Assembly: GCA_900472625.1 (NCBI GenBank)
Contig: UCIT01000028.1
Span: 22,077-86,076, forward strand
DNA length: 64,000 nucleotides
Source of the DNA: Hyphomicrobiales bacterium
GTDB taxonomy: Bacteria; Pseudomonadota; Alphaproteobacteria; Rhizobiales; Rhizobiaceae
Direction of reading: 5' to 3'
Shown in pieces: positions 19,246 through 28,697 of the stretch (position 1 is the stretch's first letter; each line of letters begins with the position of its first letter). Below the pieces are notes generated by a model. That model was not told the DNA's origin. It ran no database searches and saw only the letters and a list, made by a program, of their open reading frames with translations. The position numbers were made by a program, and so were the translations under genes.

Positions 19246-21320
19246 TGGCTAATCAAATCCCCAAAACCGATTGGCAGAAACTCGCTGAACGCGAGATCAA
19301 AGCATCCCCCGAAACGCTGACGTGGCAGACACCCGAGGGCATCGCGGTCAAGCCGTTGTATACGGAAGAGGATACCGCCAATCTCGCCCATATCGGCACC
19401 CTCCCCGGCCTGTCGCCCTTCACCCGCGGGCCGCGCGCCACAATGTATGCCGGACGTCCCTGGACCATCCGCCAATATGCCGGCTTCTCGACGGCCGAAG
19501 AATCCAACACCTTCTACCGCAAGGCGCTCGCTGCCGGCCAGAAGGGCCTCTCCGTCGCCTTCGACCTCGCCACCCATCGCGGCTATGATTCCGACCACGC
19601 CCGCGTCACCGGCGATGTCGGCAAGGCCGGCGTGGCGATCGATTCCGTCGAGGACATGAAGATCCTGTTCGACCGGATTCCGCTTGCCGAAATGTCGGTG
19701 TCGATGACCATGAACGGCGCCGTCATCCCCATCCTCGCCAATTTCATCGTTACTGGGGAGGAACAGGGCGTCTCCCGCGCCGAGCTGTCGGGCACGATCC
19801 AGAACGACATCCTCAAGGAATTCATGGTCCGCAACACCTATATCTACCCGCCCGAGCCATCGATGCGGATCATCGCCGACATCATCGAATACACGGCGAA
19901 GGAAATGCCGAAGTTCAATTCGATCTCGATCTCCGGCTATCACATGCAGGAGGCGGGCGCGACGCTGGTACAGGAACTGGCGTTCACGCTGGCCGATGGC
20001 CGCGAATATGTGCGGGCGGCGATCGCCAAGAGTCTCGATGTCGATGAATTCGCCGGGCGGCTGTCTTTCTTCTTCGCCATCGGCATGAATTTCTTCATGG
20101 AAGCGGCAAAACTGCGCGCCGCTCGCCTGCTGTGGTCGCGCATCATGGAAGAGTTCCAGCCGAAGAAAGCCGCGTCCTCGATGCTGCGCACCCACTGCCA
20201 GACCTCGGGCGTGTCGCTGCAGGAGCAGGATCCCTATAACAACATCGTCCGCACAGCCTATGAGGCGTTGTCGGCGGCGCTCGGCGGCACCCAGTCGCTG
20301 CACACCAATTCCTTCGATGAGGCCATCGCGCTGCCGACGGAATTTTCCGCCCGCATCGCCCGCAACACCCAGCTCATTCTCCAGCACGAGACCGGCGTCA
20401 CCAAGGTCGTCGATCCGCTCGCCGGCTCCTATTATGTCGAGAGCCTGACATCGGAACTGGCTGAAAAGGCCTGGGCGCTGATCGAGGAGGCTGCCACCCG
20501 CCGCCAGGCCGCAGTCGACCGTGGCGAGGAGGTCATCGTCGGCGTCAACAAATATCGCCTGCCCGAGGAAGCTGTCATCGAAACGCTGGAGATCGACAAC
20601 CGCGCCGTTCGCGACGGCCAGGTCAAGCGGCTGGAAAAGGTGCGCGCGCTGCGCGATCCCGTCATCTGGCAGGACTGGATCGACCGGATCAAACATGCAG
20701 CCCGCACTGGCAAGGGCAATCTGCTCGAGGCCGCCGTCGAGGCTGCCCGCGCTCGCGCCACGGTGGGCGAGATTTCGGATGCGATGCGCGAAGCCTTCGG
20801 CGATCATTCGGCCATTCCCGAAGTCGTCACCCAAATCTATGGCCCGGCCAGCGGCAACGATCCCGAATACCAGACGCTTGTAAGCCGGCTAAGAACCCAG
20901 ATCGACCGGATGGGCAAGAAGCCGAAGATCTTGGTCGCCAAGCTCGGGCAGGACGGACACGACCGCGGTGCCAAGGTCATCGCCTCGGCCTTTTCCGATA
21001 TTGGCTTCGAGGCGATTGCCGGCCCGCTGTTCCAAACGCCGGACGAAGCCGCCGACCTCGCCATTGAAAGACAGGTCGACGTCGTCGGCGTCTCATCGCT
21101 CGCCGCCGGCCACAAGACGCTGCTGCCGGAACTGGTGGAGGAACTGAAGGCCAAGGGCGCAGGCCACATCATCGTTGTCTGCGGCGGCGTCATCCCGCGC
21201 AAGGACTACCAGTTCCTGCTCGATCACGGCGTCAGCGCCGTCTTCGGCCCCGGCACCAATGTCGTGGATGCGGCCCGCGCCGTGCTCGATCTGACCGAAG
21301 GCCGGCTGCGCAACGAATAG
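19245..21320 (+). CDS. bhbA: Methylmalonyl-CoA mutase, single-chain B12-dependent
   Basis: The 691-residue protein has an N-terminal TIM barrel for the acyl-CoA (GPRATMYAGRPWTIRQYAGF, RGYDSDHARVTGDVGKAGVA, SISGYHMQEAGAT) and a C-terminal cobalamin domain. The base-off signature is GQDGHDRGAKVIASAF near residues 565-580, with the His ligand. It rearranges (R)-methylmalonyl-CoA to succinyl-CoA, completing propionyl-CoA assimilation. This is the homodimeric ScpA/BhbA type, not the two-subunit MutAB type. It overlaps pccA by one base and precedes the epimerase by 8 bp. No defect is seen. Confidence 0.95.
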
Positions 21321-21328
21321 GAACAACC

Positions 21329-21775
21329 ATGCTCGGACGCATCAATCACATCGCGCTTGCGGTGCCCAATCTGGATGTTGCCCTCGCCCGCTACCGCGAC
21401 AGCCTCGGCGCGACGGTCTCTGCGCCGCAGGCCTTGCCGGAGCAGGGCGTAACGGTCGTCTTCGTCGTCTTCGACAATACCAAGGTGGAACTGCTTGAAC
21501 CGCTCGGCGACAATTCGCCGATTGCGAGCTTCCTGGCGAAGAACCCCGATGGGGGCATGCACCATATTTGTTACGAGGTTCCCGACATCCTGGCCGCCCG
21601 CGACCAACTCGTCGCCGCCGGAGCACGCGTGTTGGGCAATGGCGAGCCGAAGATTGGCGCGCATGGCAATCCGTTTTTTCCTGCACCCGAAAGATTTCTT
21701 CGGGGCGCTAACCGAGTTAGAGGAGGTGCAGATTATGGACTTTCAACGTTCGGAAGAAGAAAACGCTGTTTTTGA
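21329..21775 (+). pseudogene. mce: Methylmalonyl-CoA epimerase, frameshifted at a T6 tract
   Basis: The first 115 residues are a normal VOC-fold epimerase: INHIALAVPNLDVALARYRD, NTKVELLEPLGDNSPIASFL, GGMHHICYEVPDI, GEPKIGAHGNP. At the run of six T (21674-21679) the reading shifts to an unrelated tail. The expected ending (HPKDFFGALTELEEV, containing the fourth metal-ligand Glu) is present in the +1 frame. In that frame there is no stop before the next gene, so the tail runs straight into the acyl-CoA dehydrogenase. A real frameshift, a sequencing error in the homopolymer or programmed slippage are the alternatives. Read as it stands, the product lacks one metal ligand. Confidence 0.85.
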
Positions 21776-22874
21776 TATGGCCTATTCATTCGGCCGGGAA
21801 AAAATCGCGCCTTTCGCTAGCGAATGGGAGACAGCGGGAACTATTCCGCGAGAGTTGCTTGCCGAAGTAGGCGCGCTCGGCCTTGGCGGAATATATGTCT
21901 CTGAGCAATATGGCGGGTCCGGCCTGCAGCGGCTCCATGCCGCGCTGGTCTTCGAGGCGCTCTCGATGGCATGCCCCTCGGTGGCTGCCTTCGTGTCGAT
22001 CCACAACATGTGCGCTTGGATGATCGATTGTTACGGTTCGGAAGACCTCAAGGCCCGTCTTTTGCCGGATATGTGCGCCATGACTACAGTCGCTTCGTAC
22101 TGCCTAACGGAGCCGGGCTGCGGATCCGACGCCGCAGCGCTGCGAACACGAGCCGTTAGATCAGGCGAGGGCTACGTGCTCACGGGCAATAAGGCTTTCA
22201 TCTCCGGCGGCGATTATTCCGATCTCTATATTGTGATGTGCCGGACTGGAGAGGACGGGCCGAAGGGTATATCCGCAATCGTCGTACCAAGTCCGATCGA
22301 AGGCCTTTCATTTGGCGCGCCGGAAAAAAAGATGGGCTGGAAGGCGCAGCCGACAGCCCAGGTGCAGCTCGATGATTGCACTGTGCCGCCTGAAAACCTT
22401 ATCGGTATTGAGGGAAAGGGTTTCAGATATGCCATGGCAGGGCTCGACGGCGGACGCCTCAACATCGCGGCCTGCGCGCTGGGAGGTGCGCAGGCCGCCC
22501 TCGACAAGTCGGTCGCCTACATGAAGGAGCGCAAGGCCTTTGGGGCGACGCTTGCTGACTTGCAGGCGCTGCAGTTCAAGGTCGCGGATATGGAAACCGC
22601 GCTGCAGGCAGCCCGCATTTTTTTGCACCAAGCTGCGTGGAAGCTCGACAATAAGACGCCAGACGCCAGCAAGTATTGCGCGATGGCCAAACGTTTCGTC
22701 ACGGACGCCGCCTTCGACGTCGCTAACAGCGCGTTGCAACTGCATGGTGGCTACGGCTACCTGGCCGACTATGGGATCGAGAAGATCGTGCGCGACCTGC
22801 GCGTCCATCAAATTCTCGAAGGCACCAACGAAATCATGCGCGTGATCGTCGCGCGCCAAATATTTGCGGATTGA
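21735..22874 (+). CDS. Acyl-CoA dehydrogenase, probable isobutyryl-CoA dehydrogenase
   Basis: The protein has 379 residues, with AGGAGG at 21721-21726 placed 8 bp before ATG 21735, inside the epimerase tail. FAD and substrate motifs are AYCLTEPGCGSDAAALRT near residue 117, GNKAFISGG, and ALQLHGGYGYLADYGIEKIV. The catalytic base is probably Glu362 in ILEGTNEIMR. The context (3-hydroxyisobutyryl-CoA hydrolase and 3-hydroxyisobutyrate dehydrogenase next) points to isobutyryl-CoA to methacrylyl-CoA in valine breakdown. A short branched-chain (2-methylbutyryl-CoA) activity is the alternative. The upstream frame joins the epimerase tail without a stop. Confidence 0.88.
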   Translation: MDFQRSEEENAVFDMAYSFGREKIAPFASEWETAGTIPRELLAEVGALGLGGIYVSEQYGGSGLQRLHAALVFEALSMACPSVAAFVSIHNMCAWMIDCYGSEDLKARLLPDMCAMTTVASYCLTEPGCGSDAAALRTRAVRSGEGYVLTGNKAFISGGDYSDLYIVMCRTGEDGPKGISAIVVPSPIEGLSFGAPEKKMGWKAQPTAQVQLDDCTVPPENLIGIEGKGFRYAMAGLDGGRLNIAACALGGAQAALDKSVAYMKERKAFGATLADLQALQFKVADMETALQAARIFLHQAAWKLDNKTPDASKYCAMAKRFVTDAAFDVANSALQLHGGYGYLADYGIEKIVRDLRVHQILEGTNEIMRVIVARQIFAD

Positions 22875-22881
22875 GGGCGGA

Positions 22882-23934
22882 ATGGAAACCAGAACAGATG
22901 CCCGTGTCCGCGTCGAAGGACGGGTCGGGCGTATCACGCTGACGAGGCCGCAGGCGTTGAACGCGGTCAATCAAACCATCGTCAACACGATGACAGCGGC
23001 TCTGCTGGACTGGGCCGACGACGATGCCATTGGCTTGGTCCTCGTGGACGCCGAGGGCGAAAAGGCTTTCAGCGCTGGCGGCGACCTTGCCTATATATAT
23101 CAGCACGCCAAAGCCGGAGACACCAGGACACCAAATCGTTTTTGGCGCGACGAATACCGGCTCAATGCTCTGATATCGCGCTATCCCAAGCCGTATGTCG
23201 CGATGATGGACGGTATCGTGATGGGGGGCGGCGTTGGGATTTCGGCGCATGGGACGCACCGTATCGTCACGGACGGATCGATGGTCGCAATGCCTGAATG
23301 CTCCGTCGGGCTCGTCACAGATGTCGGCGGCTCATGGTTGCTGGCGAGAGCGCCGGGCCAGATCGGCGCCTACCTCGGCCTGACTGGCTACCGCATGACC
23401 GGCGAAGATGCGATCCATGCCGGCTTTGCTGACGTCTATGTCCACCGTGCGCGGCTCGACAGTCTCAAGACGGCGCTTGTGTCCACCGGCGATGTGTCGG
23501 CCGTTGACCATTTTCGCGCGCCTCCGCCGCCTTCGTCGCTCGCCGCCCGCCAGCAGATTATCGATGCGACGTTTTCCGCATCTACTCTGTCGGAAATTAT
23601 AGACCGGCTGAGGGCAGACGCGTCGAAGTTCGCAAATGGCTCGATCGATGCCATTTCCAAAGGGTCGCCCCTTTCCGCGCTGATGATACTTTCCACGATC
23701 CGGAACGCCACGTCGATTGAGATCGCATTACGCAACGAATACCGCTTTGTCAGCCGGGTCCTAGAGCATGGTGATTTTCTCGAAGGCATCCGCGCCATCG
23801 TCATCGACAAGGATCGCAAGCCTGTCTGGCGGCACAAGGATATCGCCTCGGTTCCGGCAGAACTGGTGGCAACGATGCGGCGCGAGGCCGAAGGCGGTGA
23901 TCTTGATCTGATGACATGGGAGAATGCGAGATGA
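22882..23934 (+). CDS. 3-hydroxyisobutyryl-CoA hydrolase (crotonase superfamily)
   Basis: The protein has 350 residues from ATG 22882 behind GAGGGCGG. The crotonase core is LNAVNQTIVNTMTAALLDW, KAFSAGGDLAYIYQ for the oxyanion hole, MDGIVMGGGVGISAHG and MPECSVGLVTDVGGSW. The long C-terminus with NEYRFVSRVLEHGDFLEGIR and AIVIDKDRKPVW is specific to HIBCH-type hydrolases rather than hydratases. It releases 3-hydroxyisobutyrate from its CoA ester in the valine pathway. Its stop overlaps the next start (ATGA at 23931), and it follows the dehydrogenase by 7 bp. Confidence 0.9.
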   Translation: METRTDARVRVEGRVGRITLTRPQALNAVNQTIVNTMTAALLDWADDDAIGLVLVDAEGEKAFSAGGDLAYIYQHAKAGDTRTPNRFWRDEYRLNALISRYPKPYVAMMDGIVMGGGVGISAHGTHRIVTDGSMVAMPECSVGLVTDVGGSWLLARAPGQIGAYLGLTGYRMTGEDAIHAGFADVYVHRARLDSLKTALVSTGDVSAVDHFRAPPPPSSLAARQQIIDATFSASTLSEIIDRLRADASKFANGSIDAISKGSPLSALMILSTIRNATSIEIALRNEYRFVSRVLEHGDFLEGIRAIVIDKDRKPVWRHKDIASVPAELVATMRREAEGGDLDLMTWENAR

Positions 23935-24827
23935 CGAGTGAAGCAGCCATGAAGATCGGCTTTCTCGGGCTAGGCAATATGGGCGCGCCGATGGCCGCCA
24001 ACCTGGCCAAGGCAGGCCACGCAGTAACCGGCTACGACGTCGCCGGAACCCCTGCGAAGGGTGTAAAGTCAGTGGTAACGGCACTTGAAGCAACCGCCGG
24101 TCAGGATGTCGTCATTACTATGTTGCCCAACGGGCAGGTCCTGCGCGCCGTCTATGACGAAATCGTTGGCCATGGCGCCGCAGGCGCTTTGTTCATAGAT
24201 TGCTCGACCGTCGATGTCGGGAGTGCACAGTATGCGCACGGCCGAGCGCGCGAGGCCAGCCTTGCTAGCCTTGACGCACCGGTGTCCGGCGGCATCGCCG
24301 GTGCCGCCGCAGGCACGCTGACCTTCATGGTGGGCGGCGAGGTCGATGCCTATCAGAGGGCTGAGCCTTTGTTCGATGTCATGGGCCAGAAAGTCGTGCA
24401 TTGCGGCGGGGCCGGGACTGGCCAGTCTGCGAAGATTTGCAACAATATGATCCTCGGCATATCGATGATCGGTGTCTGCGAGGCTTTCGCGCTCGCTGAC
24501 CGCCTCAAGCTGGATCGACGGAAGATGTTCGACGTGGTTTCAACGTCCTCCGGTTTTTGCTGGTCGCTCAATAATTATTGCCCGGCGCCAGGGGTCGGGC
24601 CCACGAGCCCCTCCGACAACGACTACAAGCCGGGTTTTGCAGCCGAGCTGATGCTGAAGGACCTTCTGCTTGCCCAGGCGGCGGCAGAGAGTGTGGAAGC
24701 GGCCACCCCCCTTGGGGCGGCTGCCACGGAATTTTACCAGGCCTTCGTGGAGCATGGCGGACGCGGTCGCGATTTTTCCGCTGTCCTGCCGCGACTGACC
24801 GAAATGAAACGTGGAGACCAGCCATGA
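23931..24827 (+). CDS. mmsB: 3-hydroxyisobutyrate dehydrogenase
   Basis: The protein has 298 residues from the ATG coupled to the hydrolase stop; an internal ATG at 23949 is the alternative start and gives the more usual beginning MKIGFLGLGNMG. The NAD Rossmann motif GLGNMGAPMAANLAKAG, DAPVSGGIAGAAAGTLTFMV for the substrate loop, GTGQSAKICNNMILG with the catalytic Lys, and a C-terminal KDLLLAQ helix are all present. It oxidises 3-hydroxyisobutyrate to methylmalonate semialdehyde. The next enzyme of the pathway (MmsA) is not encoded in the window. It overlaps the following hydratase gene by 4 bp. Confidence 0.93.
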   Translation: MTSEAAMKIGFLGLGNMGAPMAANLAKAGHAVTGYDVAGTPAKGVKSVVTALEATAGQDVVITMLPNGQVLRAVYDEIVGHGAAGALFIDCSTVDVGSAQYAHGRAREASLASLDAPVSGGIAGAAAGTLTFMVGGEVDAYQRAEPLFDVMGQKVVHCGGAGTGQSAKICNNMILGISMIGVCEAFALADRLKLDRRKMFDVVSTSSGFCWSLNNYCPAPGVGPTSPSDNDYKPGFAAELMLKDLLLAQAAAESVEAATPLGAAATEFYQAFVEHGGRGRDFSAVLPRLTEMKRGDQP

Positions 24828-25606
24828 CCGACGCCCCGATCCACTCTCTAGATATCAGCCGCGATGGCGGCGTCGTGCTCGTGCGCATGAACAGGCCTGA
24901 GGTTCTCAATGCTTTGAGTTCAATGGTGATGCGCGAGCTTGCTGAGGCCCTGAAGCCACTGGATCGCGATCCCGACGTCGGCTGCATTGTGCTGACGGGA
25001 ACGGAGAAGGCCTTCGCCGCTGGGGCCGATATCAAGGAAATGGCGCAGAAATCCTACATGGATATGTTCCATGACGATTTCTTCGCCGGATGGGAGGAAT
25101 TCTCTTCTATGCGGACCCCGAAGATTGCAGCCGTCTCTGGCTTCGCGCTGGGAGGCGGCTGCGAACTCGCCATGATGTGCGACATCATCTATGCGTCGAA
25201 ATCCGCCAAATTCGGCCAACCGGAGATCAAGCTTGGCGTCATTCCCGGCATGGGCGGCTCGCAGCGGCTCACGCGGCTGATCGGCAGGGCAAAGGCGATG
25301 GACATGGTGCTGACCGGCCGGATGATGGAGGCCGAGGAAGCCGAGCGCAGTGGGCTGGTTGCCCGTATCTTTGACAATGACCAGCTCATCGACGAGGCCG
25401 TGAAGGCAGCCAAATCGATCTCCTCCTATGGCAAGGCGGCGACCATTGTCGCTCGTGAAGCAGTAGGCCGTGCCGACGAGGTTCCGCTGCGCGAGGGGCT
25501 ATTGTACGAGCGCCGTGTCTTCCACGCGCTCTTTGCGACAGAGGACCAGAAGGAAGGCATGGCGGCATTCATCGAGAAGCGTCCTCCGAATTTCGTGGGA
25601 CGCTAA
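24824..25606 (+). CDS. Enoyl-CoA hydratase (short-chain crotonase)
   Basis: The 260-residue protein has the classic motifs: RPEVLNALSSMVMRELAEAL, KAFAAGADIKEM, SGFALGGGCELAMMCDIIYA and GQPEIKLGVIPGMGGSQRL. The two catalytic glutamates correspond to those in GGCELA and PEIKLG. It probably hydrates methacrylyl-CoA to 3-hydroxyisobutyryl-CoA and so completes isobutyryl-CoA to methylmalonate semialdehyde together with its three upstream neighbours. The start overlaps mmsB by 4 bp. It is the last gene of the operon and no clear terminator follows. Confidence 0.92.
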   Translation: MTDAPIHSLDISRDGGVVLVRMNRPEVLNALSSMVMRELAEALKPLDRDPDVGCIVLTGTEKAFAAGADIKEMAQKSYMDMFHDDFFAGWEEFSSMRTPKIAAVSGFALGGGCELAMMCDIIYASKSAKFGQPEIKLGVIPGMGGSQRLTRLIGRAKAMDMVLTGRMMEAEEAERSGLVARIFDNDQLIDEAVKAAKSISSYGKAATIVAREAVGRADEVPLREGLLYERRVFHALFATEDQKEGMAAFIEKRPPNFVGR

Positions 25607-26114
25607 ACACGTTACGTGGCTAAGCTAAAGCGATATGGATGGGCAGTGATCAGCTGGTCCCGAATGCGTCCACTGACGCGAATCGACCACGTCTTCAATC
25701 CTTCTACCGTTAATTTCGCCTGTAGCGATAATGCCTTGGCGTACTGGCCGATCAAATACCACGAGCAGGCACATCGGAGGCGATGCATCTCGCGATGGAT
25801 CCAATCGTAATCACCGGAGTGAGAAACGAATAAACACGGCATACCTCACCGTGCGGCGCTAGTTCTATATCAGTCAAGCCACTTGACGTGCAGCTAGCGG
25901 GTCAAAACACATTCACGATGTCTGGAGAGGGCCTTCAGCGGCAACGCCGACGGCAACGCGGCAACTTCAGATGATGGTTTTGTTACGAAAATTGGTCCGT
26001 TCTTATCTCTTTCATTATGAGGGTCAATTCCATCCAAGACCGGGTGGATGACCGTTGATACGCCCGATGACAGCTTAGCGATTTGCCAATCGAGTTTCCT
26101 CGAAGGAGAGACCA
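25607..26114. other. Intergenic interval between the valine operon and the M20 gene
   Basis: About 500 bp separate the two operons. I see no supported gene; a 76-codon reverse frame at 25612-25842 has no ribosome site or recognisable family. CACGG/CCGTG around 25830-25850 is a weak 5-bp stem. The last 200 bp presumably hold the promoter of the M20 gene, whose ribosome site (GAAGGAGAG) ends 5 bp before 26115. Confidence 0.4.
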
Positions 26115-27305
26115 ATGCTGCACAACGATCCCATTGCCGCCCTCACGGATGACGTCATCAGCTGGCGTCATCACATCCATGCGAATCCTGAGCTTGGATT
26201 CCAAGAGTTCGAAACCGCACGGTTCGTCGCCGAAAAGCTTCGTGACTTCGGATTCGACGAGGTGCACGAAGGAATCGCCGGTACTGGCGTAGTGGGCGTG
26301 CTTCGTTCTGGAACGGGTAAGCGAGCAATCGGTTTCCGGGCGGAACTCGACGCTCTCCCGGTCATGGAGAAAGCTTACGTTCCATACATTTCGAAAAAAG
26401 AAGGTGTCATGCACGCTTGTGGACACGACGGCCACACCGCAATGCTTCTCGGAGCCGCAAAACTACTCTCGGAAACGCGTTCTTTTGATGGGACGATCTA
26501 CTTCATTTTCCAGCCCGCGGAGGAAAATGAAGGGGGAAGCATGCGCATGATCGAGGACGGTCTTTTCGATCGTTTTCCGGTGGAATCGGCCTTTGCGGTT
26601 CACAATTGGCCGGGTGTCAAGTTCGGTACAATCGCGACCCGCGTTGGCCCGCAACTCGCGGCCGTGGACAACTTCGAACTCTCCTTCGAAGGCCTCGGGT
26701 CTCATGCAGCAATGCCACAGCTTGGCGACGATCCCATTCTCGCCGCCTCAGCATTTGTGCAATCGGTGCAGAGAGTTGTCAGTCGGTCAGTCGACCCGCA
26801 GTCTTCGCTCGTGATTAGCATCACGCAGATCCACGGAGGAAATGTCGGCAACATCGTGCCGAAGAAGGTTTGGTTGCAAGGTACCTGCCGCTTCTTCGAG
26901 CCGGGCTTTTCGGACCATTGCGAAAAGGTAATCAGCCTGATCGCCGAAGGCATAGCCTCGGCACATTCCCTGACCGCCAAGCTGGACTACAAAAAGGGGT
27001 ACCCTCCCCTCGTGAATACACCAGAAGGTACCGCGCAAGCAATTCGAGCCGCCTCTACGGTGCTCGGCGCCGAAAATGTCACTACCGATTTCGCGGGTAG
27101 CCTTGGCTGCGAAGACTTTGCCTACATGGTTCGAGCGGTGGGCGGTTGCTATGCCTGGGTTGGCGTGGGCGACGTAGGCCCGTCTGAAGGCTTGCACGGC
27201 GACAAGTTCGTTTTCAACGATGCAATCGTCCCGACCGTTTTGCGCTACTGGCAGACCCTAGCTGAACAGGTTTTGCCGCTTCAAACACAAGAGGTTGCAG
27301 CATGA
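26115..27305 (+). CDS. M20-family N-acyl amino acid amidohydrolase
   Basis: The 396-residue protein has the hippurate hydrolase/AbgB-like layout. WRHHIHANPELGFQEFETA lies near residue 17 and GFRAELDALPV near 73. MHACGHDGHTAML supplies metal ligands Cys102 and His104, QPAEENEGG has Glu136/Glu137, and AVHNWPG has His163. The dimerisation (lid) domain spans about 185-300, and GCEDFAYM is near the C-terminus. Such enzymes cleave N-acyl or N-aroyl amino acids, or indole-acetyl conjugates in plant-associated bacteria. Its stop overlaps the oxoamine synthase start by 4 bp, so the two proteins are made together, an unusual partnership. Confidence 0.88.
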   Translation: MLHNDPIAALTDDVISWRHHIHANPELGFQEFETARFVAEKLRDFGFDEVHEGIAGTGVVGVLRSGTGKRAIGFRAELDALPVMEKAYVPYISKKEGVMHACGHDGHTAMLLGAAKLLSETRSFDGTIYFIFQPAEENEGGSMRMIEDGLFDRFPVESAFAVHNWPGVKFGTIATRVGPQLAAVDNFELSFEGLGSHAAMPQLGDDPILAASAFVQSVQRVVSRSVDPQSSLVISITQIHGGNVGNIVPKKVWLQGTCRFFEPGFSDHCEKVISLIAEGIASAHSLTAKLDYKKGYPPLVNTPEGTAQAIRAASTVLGAENVTTDFAGSLGCEDFAYMVRAVGGCYAWVGVGDVGPSEGLHGDKFVFNDAIVPTVLRYWQTLAEQVLPLQTQEVAA

Positions 27306-28447
27306 CACTACAATCACGGACCAGCCACCGGCTTATCAGCCATCGCCGCGGCGGCCACGCCATTATCGACGGCGTTGACATGATCATGCTGGGCTCGAAC
27401 GACTATTTGAGCCTTTCCCTCGACGAGCGCGTGATTTCGGCCACGAGGGATGCGCTGGAAGTGTACGGGACTGGGGTCGGAATATACCCGGTTCTAGCGA
27501 CTACCGAACTTCACGTAGAGCTTTGCGAGGCGCTCGCAAGATATCTCGGCACCGAGGCAGCTGCGGTTTTCTCTTCAGGGGGGACCGCGAACACCGGAGT
27601 GCTCACAACGCTAGCTCAGGAAGGAGACGTCATCATCTCCGACCGCCTCAATCATGCGAGCATCATCGACGGTTGCCGGCTGAGCAAAGCAGATGTTGTT
27701 TCCTACGAGAATAGGAGCGTCGAAAGGCTTCGCGAGGCGCTCGATAATGCTGGCGAGAAACGTCGAAAGCTCGTTATTACAGATGGAATTTTCAGCATGG
27801 AAGGCGGTGCCGCCCCGCTGCAAGAAATCTACCGGCTCACTCGCGAGTATGACGCTTTGCTGGTGGTAGATGAGGCGCATGCAACTGCTGTTGTCGGACC
27901 TCAAGGCATGGGCACGGCACCGCTCTGCGGACTTTCGAACGCCTCACCGGGATTGATCCTAACCGGCTCTCTCTCAAAAGCTCTCGGAGGGGCAAGCGGT
28001 GGTTTTGTCGCTGGTTCGTACGATTCGATGGAAGAGCTGAAAAGCAGAAGCCGCAGCTGGATTTTCACGATGGGAATGACGACAGCCAACGCAGCCACCG
28101 CGCTGGAGGCGGTCCGCATTGTCAGTTCAGACAAGGATCCGCTCGGACAACTGTGGCACAACGTTGAATATCTACGGGAAGCCTTCAAGTTCTACGGGCT
28201 TTCATTTTATGAGAGCGACAGCGCTATCACTGGGCTGCGAGTCGGAGACGAAGATAGAGCGTGTGAACTGGCGGCAAATCTTCGTGCACACGGCATATTC
28301 GCGCCTGCTATCTCATACCCGATCGTGGCCCGTGGGGAATCCCGACTACGGATCCAGGTTAGCGCTGGTCACACGACAAGTGACATCGATAAGGCGGCAT
28401 CGACGCTCGGGGAACTCATAAACCAGTATGACCGAATCGATATCTAA
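27302..28447 (+). CDS. Alpha-oxoamine synthase (BioF/KBL/serine palmitoyltransferase family)
   Basis: The 381-residue PLP enzyme of fold type I shows NDYLSLSLDERV near residue 33, SSGGTANTGVL, DRLNHASIIDGCRLS, DEAHATAVVGPQGMG with Asp190 and His193, and TGSLSKALGGASGGF with the PLP Lys226. Members condense an acyl-CoA with glycine, alanine or serine and release CO2. Lack of bio genes argues against biotin synthesis and lack of tdh against threonine breakdown. Coupling to the M20 deacylase (ATGA overlap) suggests the amino acid it uses, or the aminoketone it makes, is linked to N-acyl conjugate metabolism. The true substrate is unknown. Confidence 0.87.
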   Translation: MTLQSRTSHRLISHRRGGHAIIDGVDMIMLGSNDYLSLSLDERVISATRDALEVYGTGVGIYPVLATTELHVELCEALARYLGTEAAAVFSSGGTANTGVLTTLAQEGDVIISDRLNHASIIDGCRLSKADVVSYENRSVERLREALDNAGEKRRKLVITDGIFSMEGGAAPLQEIYRLTREYDALLVVDEAHATAVVGPQGMGTAPLCGLSNASPGLILTGSLSKALGGASGGFVAGSYDSMEELKSRSRSWIFTMGMTTANAATALEAVRIVSSDKDPLGQLWHNVEYLREAFKFYGLSFYESDSAITGLRVGDEDRACELAANLRAHGIFAPAISYPIVARGESRLRIQVSAGHTTSDIDKAASTLGELINQYDRIDI

Positions 28448-28556
28448 AGCTTCGGAGACTGCTCAAAATGCAAGCGGCGCCATTCAGACGCATCAGCCGA
28501 TTGCTCAAGGCATGCTGGAGCGCGCACATAAACACTTCACCAAGCAACGACAATAA
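28428..28556 (+). CDS. Short open frame overlapping the oxoamine synthase end
   Basis: ATG 28428 opens a 42-residue frame (MTESISKASETAQNASGAIQ ... HKHFTKQRQ) that overlaps the synthase by 20 bp and stops at TAA 28554-28556. The upstream GGAAC is a weak ribosome site. It could be the stub of a third operon gene lost by deletion, since the following 140 bp have no coding sense. No family is recognised. Confidence 0.25.
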   Translation: MTESISKASETAQNASGAIQTHQPIAQGMLERAHKHFTKQRQ

Positions 28557-28697
28557 TACCCGCTAGCGTTTGACGCCTTCGTCGACTCCGGGCCTAGATC
28601 ACGTAGTGTCATCGAAGATGCTGGTTCAGATGCCCTCTCAGATCTATGTTCTTTCGAACACGTTACTTATATCGTGTGTGTCTAAACATTCTTTCCA

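Noticed and set aside
21674..21679. Programmed -1 frameshift at the T6 tract of the epimerase
   Set aside because: The needed shift is +1, and codon phasing does not form a standard X-XXY-YYZ heptamer; mutation or homopolymer error is simpler.
25612..25842. 76-codon reverse frame in the gap before the M20 gene
   Set aside because: No ribosome site, no family resemblance and unusual composition; treated as chance.
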